From positions 1 to 5,379 of the forward strand of contig DRNB01000285.1 of assembly GCA_011375045.1 (NCBI GenBank): a stretch of 5,379 bases of DNA. The letters run 5' to 3'. The translations under genes were made by a program, and so were the position numbers. The stretch is from Aquifex aeolicus (GTDB lineage Bacteria > Aquificota > Aquificia > Aquificales > Aquificaceae). Under the pieces are notes generated by a model, which had not been told where the DNA came from, did no database searches, and saw only the letters and a list, made by a program, of their open reading frames with translations. Positions 1-4,772 of this stretch are shown here, piece by piece. Numbering within the stretch: the stretch's first letter is position 1; each line of letters opens with the position of its first letter.

Positions 1-597
1 AGGTTCTTTGATGGAGGGCACATAAGAGCTGTATCTGAGAGGTATCAGGCTCTCAGGAGACGTCTGCAGTCCAAAGGCACTCCCTCTGCCAGAAGACACC
101 TTAAAAAGCTCTCTCGGAGGGAGAAACGGTTTAGGACTGCGGTTAACCATAAGGTAGCGAAGGAGATAGTAGAGCTTGTTCCTGCTGGAGGTGTGATAGT
201 TCTTGAGAAGCTTAAAGGTATAAGGAGAAGGATAAGGGTAAGCAAACAAAACAGACGATGGATACACAGCTGGAACTTTGCTCAGCTCCGGAGGTTGATA
301 GAGTATAAGGCACAGGCAAAGGGGATAAGGGTGGTTTATGTAGATGCACGCTATACCTCTCAGAAGTGCAGCAGGTGCGGGCACATATCCAGAGGGAACA
401 GGAAGGACCAGGCGCACTTTGTGTGTAAGAGGTGTGGCTATCAGCTCAACGCGGATCTTAACGCCAGCAGGAACATAGTTAGGAACTATCTGGCTTCCCT
501 TGAAGGGAAGTCGGGGCACGGAGAGGCAGGTTCCTCCGTGTGGGGCGCTGTCAACCGTCCCTATGTGGGGAGTGTTGGCTGTGCTATGCATGGCTAA
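1..597 (+). CDS. tnpB: TnpB RNA-guided nuclease (IS605 OrfB), C-terminal part; 5' end outside window
   Basis: The frame is open from base 1 to a TAA at 595-597, giving 198 visible residues; about the first half of a typical 350-420-residue TnpB is missing because the window starts inside the gene. Visible marks are the RuvC-II strand IVLEKLKGI with its acidic Glu at residue 69 of the visible part (codon 205-207), and a four-cysteine zinc ribbon CSRC...CKRC (Cys 123, 126, 142, 145). The RuvC-III motif NADLNASRNI has its Asp at residue 152 (codon 454-456). The RuvC-I Asp would lie upstream and cannot be checked. TnpB proteins are known to be RNA-guided DNA nucleases, ancestors of Cas12, that cut the donor site and favour transposon retention. 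All visible catalytic and zinc residues are intact, so it may be active. About 46 residues follow the RuvC-III Asp; this Gly/Ser-rich tail is encoded by the same DNA that forms the candidate omega RNA. Confidence 0.93.
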   Translation, partial: RFFDGGHIRAVSERYQALRRRLQSKGTPSARRHLKKLSRREKRFRTAVNHKVAKEIVELVPAGGVIVLEKLKGIRRRIRVSKQNRRWIHSWNFAQLRRLIEYKAQAKGIRVVYVDARYTSQKCSRCGHISRGNRKDQAHFVCKRCGYQLNADLNASRNIVRNYLASLEGKSGHGEAGSSVWGAVNRPYVGSVGCAMHG

Positions 598-639
598 CCT
601 CACCTGCAAGCTCCTTCCGTCAGGGAGGAGTGGTTGACA
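494..639 (+). ncRNA. Candidate omega RNA (reRNA) scaffold overlapping the tnpB 3' end
   Basis: In known TnpB systems the guide RNA scaffold overlaps the 3' end of tnpB, runs to the transposon right end and takes its guide from the flanking DNA. Here four hairpins can be drawn by eye. They are 494-499 with 505-510 (6 bp, 5-nt loop), 517-523 with 534-540 (7 bp, CACGGAG/CTCCGTG), 574-579 with 593-598 (6 bp including one G-U) and 611-618 with 623-630 (8 bp including one G-U, GTCA loop). In addition TGTCAACC at 549-556 is perfectly complementary to GGTTGACA at 632-639, which would enclose the last two hairpins and end exactly at the presumed transposon boundary. The guide would then start at about 639-640 and read into the pilT 3' end. 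The 5' limit of the RNA is unknown; 494 is only the first stem I see. No transcription evidence exists here. Confidence 0.5.
611..630 (+). other. Subterminal hairpin at the transposon right end
   Basis: CTCCTTCC at 611-618 pairs with GGGAGGAG at 623-630 around the loop GTCA; one of the eight pairs is G-U in RNA (a T-G mismatch in DNA). IS200/IS605 elements carry such imperfect subterminal hairpins, recognised as single-stranded DNA by the TnpA tyrosine transposase. The following bases TGGTTGACA probably contain the cleavage site. There is no T-run after it on either strand, so it does not look like an intrinsic terminator. Confidence 0.55.
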
Positions 640-649
640 AGGATAGATT

Positions 650-1744
650 TTAAAAGCTCACACCGCCCGAGGAGATACCTTTTAGCTTGAGTTCGAGATC
701 CGCAGGCTTGGAGGCGTAGAGGAGAGCCGTGTGGTAATCTATCAGCCCCTTCCTGTAAAGCTCCTCTAAGTGCTGATCGAAGGTCTGGGTGCCGTAAGCA
801 GCCTTGCCCTTTGCGATAAGCTCGGGGATCTCATCGATCCTGTCCGGATCCAGCAGCGCCTCCTTCACCGCCCCCGTGTTGAGCATTATCTCGACGGCCG
901 GAATGGCACCCTTCTTGTCCGCCCGGGGCAGGAGACGCTGGGAGAAGACGGCTATCAGCGTGCTGGCTATCATCTGTCTGATCTGCTCACGCACTTCGAG
1001 CTTGAACATACCGATGAGCCTGTTCACCGTCTCCTTGGCGTCGAGGGTGTGGAGGGTGGAGAGGACGAGGTGTCCCGTTTCCGCCGCCTGAAGAGCTATC
1101 TCAGCCGTTTCCGTGTCCCTGATCTCACCCACCATTATGACATCCGGATCCTCCCTCAGAGCAGCCCTCAAACCCCTCGCGAAGCTCTGGGTATCGAGAC
1201 CCACCTCCCGCTGGACTATGAAGCAAAGCTTGTCCCTGAGCAGATACTCTATGGGATCCTCGATGGTAACGATCACCTTCCGGAAGGACTTGTTTATCTC
1301 CTCTATGAGGGAGGCGAGGGTTGTGGACTTACCCGAACCGGTCGGTCCCGTAACGAGGATCAGCCCCTTGCTGCTGGAGAGGACGGTTTTGAGCATAACC
1401 TGCGGCAGGTTGAGCGTGTTGAAGGGGGGGATCTCGAAGGGTATCACCCTGAAAGCCATACCCGGCGTGCCCCTCTGCCTGTAAACGTTGACCCTGAAGC
1501 GGGAAACCCTCGGAAGCGAGTAGGAGAGGTCTATCTCCCCCCACTCCTCGAACTCCTGACGCTTCTTCTGACTGCGTCCCACCACCTCATCGAAAAAAAG
1601 CTGGAAGTGGTCGTTGTCTATAACCGGAAACTCCTCATCGACGACCAGCTTCTTGTGGATCCTGTAAACCGGCCGTGAGCCTACCTTGAGGTGGATGTCC
1701 GACGCTTCAGCCTCGATCGCCTTCTTCAGAATCAGCTGTAGCAA
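650..1744 (-). CDS. pilT: PilT/PilU-family type IV pilus retraction ATPase
   Basis: A 364-residue hexameric secretion-type ATPase that would sit at the cytoplasmic base of the type IV pilus and drive pilus retraction (twitching, DNA uptake). The N-terminal PAS-like domain contains the typical ASDIHLKVG (14-22). The ATPase core shows Walker A GPTGSGKST (133-141), the Asp box TIEDPIE (160-166), Walker B DVIMVGEIRD with the catalytic Glu at 207, and the His box GHLVLSTLHT (224-233). The start is a TTG: a GGAGGT Shine-Dalgarno lies 8 nt before it, and translation then begins at the normal PilT N-terminus. It overlaps the recA 3' end by 38 nt. The retraction motif AIRNLIR of classical PilT is not present; the corresponding stretch reads AVKEALL (292-298), and the C-terminal GTQTFDQHLEELY region resembles PilU, as far as I remember those sequences. 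It may therefore be a PilT2/PilU-type paralogue. Family assignment is very secure, subtype is not. Confidence 0.93.
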   Translation of the reverse strand: MLQLILKKAIEAEASDIHLKVGSRPVYRIHKKLVVDEEFPVIDNDHFQLFFDEVVGRSQKKRQEFEEWGEIDLSYSLPRVSRFRVNVYRQRGTPGMAFRVIPFEIPPFNTLNLPQVMLKTVLSSSKGLILVTGPTGSGKSTTLASLIEEINKSFRKVIVTIEDPIEYLLRDKLCFIVQREVGLDTQSFARGLRAALREDPDVIMVGEIRDTETAEIALQAAETGHLVLSTLHTLDAKETVNRLIGMFKLEVREQIRQMIASTLIAVFSQRLLPRADKKGAIPAVEIMLNTGAVKEALLDPDRIDEIPELIAKGKAAYGTQTFDQHLEELYRKGLIDYHTALLYASKPADLELKLKGISSGGVSF

Positions 1745-2738
1745 GACCCGATACCTCCCTCACTTTCTTCTCTATCTCACGAGCTATCTCCGGATTCTCC
1801 CGCAGGAACCTCTTGGCCTGCTCCTTACCCTGCCCTATCCTCTGCTCCCCGTAACTGTACCAGGACCCGCTCTTGGTGATCACCCCTCTGTCCACCGCCA
1901 CGTCCACAAGGTCGCAGAGCCTGCATATCCCCTCACCGTATATCATGTCGAACTCGGCTTCCTGAAAGGGAGGAGCGAGCTTGTTCTTGACGACCCTGAC
2001 CTTCACCCTGTAACCGACCTTCTCGTTGCCGTCCTTTATATCGCCCAGCCTGCGCACTTCGAGTCTCATGTCGGAGAAGAATTTGAGAGCACGCCCTCCG
2101 GGCGTAGTTTCCGGATTTCCAAACATCACACCTATCTTTTCCCTTATCTGATTTATGAATATGAGGGCGGTGTTGCTCTTGTGAACTATACCCTTGAGCT
2201 TTCTGAGAGCCTGAGACATGAGCCGAGCCTGCTTACCCACCTGAGCCTCACCCATCTCCCCCTCGAGTTCGTCCCTGGGGACGAGGGCGGCAACCGAATC
2301 TATAACGATGACGTCGACCGCGCCGCTGTTTATCAGACTTTCGGCTATTTCGAGAGCCTGCTCCCCGTAATCGGGCTGGGATATGTAGAGGTTCTCCACA
2401 TCGACGCCCAAGTTCCGGGCGTATTTGGGATCGAGGGCGTGTTCAGCGTCTATGAATACGGCAACGCCCCCCTCCTTCTGAGCCTGAGCTATCACGTGAA
2501 GCGCGAGGGTCGTCTTACCCGAGGATTCGACACCAAAGATCTCGATGATCCTGCCCCTCGGGATACCTCCTATGCCGGTGGCTATGTCGAGGGCAAGGGA
2601 ACCCGTGGGTATGACATCCACCTTAACGTTCTCCGCCGCCCGCAGGGGCATTATGGCTCCCTTCCCGAACCTCTTTTCTATGCTCGCTATCGAAGCTTCG
2701 AGGGCTTTCCTCTTCTCGCTTACAACCTGCTGTGTCAT
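1707..2738 (-). CDS. recA: RecA recombinase
   Basis: A 343-residue DNA-dependent ATPase that forms filaments on single-stranded DNA and catalyses homologous pairing and strand exchange; in many bacteria it also activates LexA self-cleavage. Visible landmarks are Walker A GVESSGKTT (69-77, with Val where E. coli has Pro), the catalytic Glu of FIDAEHALD (Glu 99), Walker B VIVIDS (Asp 147), DNA-binding loop L1 around EGEMGEAQVGKQ (159-170), and NQIREKIGVMFGNPETTPGG with loop L2 (196-215). Length fits the family (E. coli 352); the C-terminal tail is short but still acidic (ADSEEGD). There is no intein. The ATG start is preceded by GGAGGT with an 8-nt spacer, and gatC ends 4 nt upstream, so recA has no room for a private promoter in the gap and should depend mainly on the gatC promoter, unless one lies inside gatC. 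Confidence 0.98.
   Translation of the reverse strand: MTQQVVSEKRKALEASIASIEKRFGKGAIMPLRAAENVKVDVIPTGSLALDIATGIGGIPRGRIIEIFGVESSGKTTLALHVIAQAQKEGGVAVFIDAEHALDPKYARNLGVDVENLYISQPDYGEQALEIAESLINSGAVDVIVIDSVAALVPRDELEGEMGEAQVGKQARLMSQALRKLKGIVHKSNTALIFINQIREKIGVMFGNPETTPGGRALKFFSDMRLEVRRLGDIKDGNEKVGYRVKVRVVKNKLAPPFQEAEFDMIYGEGICRLCDLVDVAVDRGVITKSGSWYSYGEQRIGQGKEQAKRFLRENPEIAREIEKKVREVSGLATADSEEGDRG
1753..1758 (-). promoter_or_regulatory. Shine-Dalgarno deciding the pilT TTG start
   Basis: On the minus strand GGAGGT is followed by an 8-nt spacer and TTG (1744-1742). The site lies inside the recA coding sequence, over the codons for REV near its C-terminus. Its strength and spacing equal those of the recA site at 2752-2747, which supports the non-ATG start and suggests translation coupled to recA termination. 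Confidence 0.8.
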
Positions 2739-2742
2739 AAAG

Positions 2743-3027
2743 TTAGACCTCCACTATCCTCGGAACCACGAAGAAACCCTTCTCCCGCTGGGGAGCGTTC
2801 ATGAGGGCTTCTTCCTGAGAAAGGGAAACGCCTGCCCTGTCTTCTCTCATGGGCGTTGCTTCAGTTTTCTGAATATAAGGTTCGACCTCCGACGTGTCAA
2901 GCTCCGAAAGCTGCTCCACAAAGTGGAGTATATCGCCCAGCTGCCTCTGGAAGAGGGAGATCTCCTCCTCACTCAGACTGAGGCGTGCTAGCCGGGCGAT
3001 CTTCTCTACCCACTCCCTATCGACCAT
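2743..3027 (-). CDS. gatC: Aspartyl/glutamyl-tRNA amidotransferase subunit C
   Basis: A 94-residue small subunit of the GatCAB complex, which converts misacylated Glu-tRNA(Gln) and Asp-tRNA(Asn) to Gln-tRNA(Gln) and Asn-tRNA(Asn) in the cytoplasm. GatC acts as a belt stabilising GatA with GatB. The N-terminal VEKIARLARLSLSEEE helix, the central LDTSEVEP segment, the TPMRED turn and the FVVPRIVEV end are all typical, and the length matches the family. The ATG at 3027 gives the usual N-terminus; the frame stays open upstream, but that extension reads antisense through aspC and is not part of the gene. gatA and gatB are not in the window, so the complex is encoded at scattered loci. It is first in the gatC-recA-pilT operon. 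No Shine-Dalgarno is seen, and a TATAAT box lies only 9 bp before the ATG, so the transcript may be leaderless. Confidence 0.95.
   Translation of the reverse strand: MVDREWVEKIARLARLSLSEEEISLFQRQLGDILHFVEQLSELDTSEVEPYIQKTEATPMREDRAGVSLSQEEALMNAPQREKGFFVVPRIVEV
2747..2752 (-). promoter_or_regulatory. Shine-Dalgarno of recA
   Basis: On the minus strand GGAGGT precedes the recA ATG with an 8-nt spacer and overlaps the last gatC sense codons, so recA initiation should follow gatC termination closely. Confidence 0.8.
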
Positions 3028-3036
3028 GAGTAAATA

Positions 3037-3044
3037 ATTATAAT
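3037..3044. promoter_or_regulatory. Divergent overlapping -10 boxes for gatC and aspC
   Basis: The perfect palindrome ATTATAAT lies in the middle of the 25-bp gap between the two divergent start codons (3027 and 3053). It gives TATAAT on the plus strand at 3039-3044, 8 bp before the aspC ATG, and TATAAT on the minus strand at 3042-3037, 9 bp before the gatC ATG. Initiation about 7-8 bp downstream of each box would fall at or next to each ATG, giving leaderless mRNAs. No good TTGACA-like -35 is seen at the right distance for either gene, and the -35 positions would lie inside the opposite coding sequence. The call rests on the -10 match, the AT-rich spacer in a GC-rich region and the absence of Shine-Dalgarno sites. 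Confidence 0.5.
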
Positions 3045-3052
3045 ATTTCCCT

Positions 3053-4231
3053 ATGCTATCCAGAAGGGTATCCCGGCTGAAACCTTCGGCAACGCTCACC
3101 ATAACCGCAAAGGCGAAGGAGCTGAGGAGAAGGGGTGAGGACGTGGTCAGCTTCGGAGCGGGGGAGCCCGACTTCGACACACCGGAGTTCGTCAAGGAAG
3201 CCTGTTTCAGAGCTCTGAGGGAGGGGAAGACCAAGTACGCACCCTCAGCGGGCATCCCTGAGCTGAGGGAGGCGATAGCGGAGAAGCTCCTGCGGGAGAA
3301 CGGTGTAGCCTACGACCCTTCCGAGATAGTGGTTTCCGCGGGGGCTAAGATGGTTCTCTTCCTGATCTTCATGGCGCTTCTGGACGAGGGAGACGAGGTG
3401 ATCCTCCTCTCACCCTACTGGGTAACCTACCCCGAACAGATAAGGTTGCTGGGCGGTGTTCCGGTCGTGGTGCCCCTGTCCGAAGAGGAGGGCTTTGTTC
3501 CCAGCGCGGAGCGGATAGCGGAGCGCTTTTCCGAGAGAACAAAGGCGGTGATCCTGAACTCACCCAACAACCCGACGGGTGCCCTTTACCCTAAGAAGGT
3601 GCTCGCGGAGATAGCCCAGCTGTGTCTCGAGAGGGGTGTCTTCCTGATCTCCGACGAGTGCTACGAAGCCTTCGTTTACGATGGAGAGGAGTTCGTGAGC
3701 GTGGCGTCGCTGTCTGAGGACGTAAGGAGGATAACCTTCACGGTAAACGCCTTCTCCAAAACCTTTGCGATGACGGGCTGGAGGGTAGGGTACGTTGCCT
3801 GTCCGCCCGAGTTCGCCAGGGTTATTGCTGACCTCAACAGCCAGACCGTTTCGAACGTTACGACCTTCGCCCAGTTCGGTGCCCTGGAGGCTTTGAGGAA
3901 TCCGGAATCCGCAAGGTACGTGGAAGCCATGAGGGAGGAGTTCAGGAGGAGGAGGGACAGAGCCTGTGAGCTTATCGAAGAAATACCCGGCGTGAGCGTG
4001 CACAGGCCAAAGGGTGCCTTTTACCTGTTTCCCAACTTCTCTACCTACGCTTCCAAGATCGGAGGGGACGTGAGGCTCGCTCAGGAGCTTTTAGAGAAGG
4101 GGAAAGTAGCCTGCGTTCCCGGCTCGCCTTTCGGAGCGGAAGGTTACCTGAGGATCTCCTACGCTCTCGACAGGGAAAGTCTCGAAAAGGGTATAGAGAG
4201 GATAAGGAGCACCCTTGAAAAGCTGGACTGA
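3053..4231 (+). CDS. aspC: Class I aspartate aminotransferase (subgroup Ibeta type)
   Basis: A 392-residue PLP-dependent fold-type I aminotransferase that interconverts aspartate plus 2-oxoglutarate with oxaloacetate plus glutamate in the cytoplasm. Landmarks are the N-terminal SRRVSRLKPSAT segment, GAGEPDFDTP (35-44), SPYWVTYPE (120-128), NSPNNPTG (169-176), SDECYE (200-205, Asp 201 for the PLP ring nitrogen), the PLP Schiff-base lysine in NAFSKTFAMTGWR (Lys 236), and LRIS with the carboxylate-binding Arg 367. The pattern matches the Thermus/Aquifex subgroup Ibeta enzymes. Some members of that subgroup also transaminate prephenate to arogenate, and Lys 10 here lines up with Lys 12 of the Thermus enzyme, so a second role in Tyr/Phe synthesis is possible but not shown. 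The ATG gives exactly the family N-terminus; there is no Shine-Dalgarno, and a TATAAT lies 8 bp upstream. It is divergent from gatC and heads a probable operon with the next two genes. Confidence 0.93.
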   Translation: MLSRRVSRLKPSATLTITAKAKELRRRGEDVVSFGAGEPDFDTPEFVKEACFRALREGKTKYAPSAGIPELREAIAEKLLRENGVAYDPSEIVVSAGAKMVLFLIFMALLDEGDEVILLSPYWVTYPEQIRLLGGVPVVVPLSEEEGFVPSAERIAERFSERTKAVILNSPNNPTGALYPKKVLAEIAQLCLERGVFLISDECYEAFVYDGEEFVSVASLSEDVRRITFTVNAFSKTFAMTGWRVGYVACPPEFARVIADLNSQTVSNVTTFAQFGALEALRNPESARYVEAMREEFRRRRDRACELIEEIPGVSVHRPKGAFYLFPNFSTYASKIGGDVRLAQELLEKGKVACVPGSPFGAEGYLRISYALDRESLEKGIERIRSTLEKLD

Positions 4232-4256
4232 GGGTCTAAATATTTATTCTGAAGAC

Positions 4257-4261
4257 GGAGG
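4257..4261 (+). promoter_or_regulatory. Shine-Dalgarno choosing the 4269 start of the thioredoxin-like gene
   Basis: GGAGG is followed by a 7-nt spacer and ATG at 4269. It decides against an in-frame upstream ATG at 4215 inside aspC, which would add 18 residues ahead of the lipoprotein signal peptide. Confidence 0.75.
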
Positions 4262-4268
4262 CGGAAGA

Positions 4269-4772
4269 ATGCTCAGACTTATCACAGCTATACTCGCTCT
4301 TCTGATCGTTGCCTGCGAGGGTCAGAAGGGGGAAACCCCTTACAGCGAGACGTCAGCCCAGACCCTCGAGGAGAAGAGTATAATTCCCCAGAAGAAGTAC
4401 GCTCTCCTGATAGTGGAGAGCAAGAGCTGTATATACTGCAAGCAGCTGAACAAGGATATAGAGACGGAGAAGAACCTTCAGGAAGCTCTGAGGGACATAG
4501 ATCTCTTCAGGATCCTGTACGAGAGCAAGGCACCCGTAAAGGCTAACTTTGGGGGGAGCGTGTTCGAACTCAGCGAAAACGAACTTGCCAAGAAACTTAA
4601 CGCGCTCTCCTTCCCCTACCTCATCTTCTACGACAGGGACGGGAACATAATACTCCAGATCCCCGGTTACGTTTACCCTCAGCAGCTGATCTGCATAATA
4701 GACTACGTCAAGACCGAAGCCTACAGACAGGAGGACGTAAACACCTACGTCAAGAGGAAAGGCTGTGCATGA
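4269..4772 (+). CDS. Thioredoxin-fold lipoprotein, SoxW-like
   Basis: A 167-residue exported protein. Residues 1-15 form a short signal peptide ending in a lipobox (IVAC, Cys 16), so the mature protein should be lipid-anchored, facing the periplasm. A flexible linker of about 25 residues precedes a thioredoxin fold. A beta strand (KYALLIVES) leads into the redox motif CIYC (Cys 54, Cys 57), and the cis-proline position is SFPYLIFYD (Pro 116, preceded by Phe where classical thioredoxins have Ile/Val/Thr). It ends in a YDRDGN hairpin, IPGYV and a C-terminal helix. The overall pattern resembles SoxW-type and thioredoxin_2-family proteins, which reduce periplasmic disulfides. No sox genes are visible, so a link to sulfur oxidation is only a guess. 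Two extra cysteines (142 and 166) are present. It follows aspC by 37 nt and overlaps gph by ATGA (4769-4772). The start is chosen by Shine-Dalgarno and signal peptide. Confidence 0.8.
   Translation: MLRLITAILALLIVACEGQKGETPYSETSAQTLEEKSIIPQKKYALLIVESKSCIYCKQLNKDIETEKNLQEALRDIDLFRILYESKAPVKANFGGSVFELSENELAKKLNALSFPYLIFYDRDGNIILQIPGYVYPQQLICIIDYVKTEAYRQEDVNTYVKRKGCA

Larger units (their letters stand above)
1..639 (+). mobile_element. Right part of an IS200/IS605-family (TnpB-encoding) transposon
   Basis: The stretch holds the 3' part of a tnpB gene followed by a structured, non-coding right end, the usual arrangement in IS605/IS1341-type elements. A 20-nt hairpin (611-630) lies just before the sequence TGGTTGACA, which I take as the right boundary at about 638-639; elements of this family use subterminal hairpins and short end motifs instead of inverted terminal repeats. 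Base composition differs from the host genes: positions 181-240 contain 26 G/C of 60 by hand count, against 37 of 60 at 3421-3480 in aspC. The left end, and any tnpA transposase, lie outside the window, so it cannot be seen whether the element is complete. The right boundary is inferred from structure, not from a comparison with an empty site. Confidence 0.65.

Noticed and set aside
193..597. A separate short gene starting at GTG 193 in tnpB
   Set aside because: The same frame is open to base 1 and the start would remove the region just before the RuvC-II strand; it is an internal codon.
611..630. Rho-independent terminator for tnpB or pilT
   Set aside because: Stable stem but no T-run on either side; position just before the element boundary fits a transposon end hairpin better.
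1..639. CRISPR-Cas12-like effector
   Set aside because: The zinc ribbon and RuvC motifs are in TnpB arrangement and no repeat-spacer array is present in the window.
770..1678. Long open frame (302 codons) on the plus strand opposite pilT
   Set aside because: It is the antisense of a clear ATPase gene; its translation shows no known motif. GC-rich third positions in the real gene remove stop codons from the opposite strand.
1686..2804. Long open frame (372 codons) on the plus strand opposite recA
   Set aside because: Antisense of recA running into gatC; low-complexity, Leu/Pro/His/Tyr-rich product with no domain. A shadow of codon bias.
2743..3255. GatC with a 76-residue N-terminal extension
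   Set aside because: The extension is read antisense through the aspC coding sequence; the family N-terminus starts at the ATG at 3027.
4215..4268. Upstream ATG for the thioredoxin-like gene
   Set aside because: It lies inside aspC, lacks a good ribosome site and would bury the signal peptide; GGAGG at 4257-4261 supports the 4269 start.
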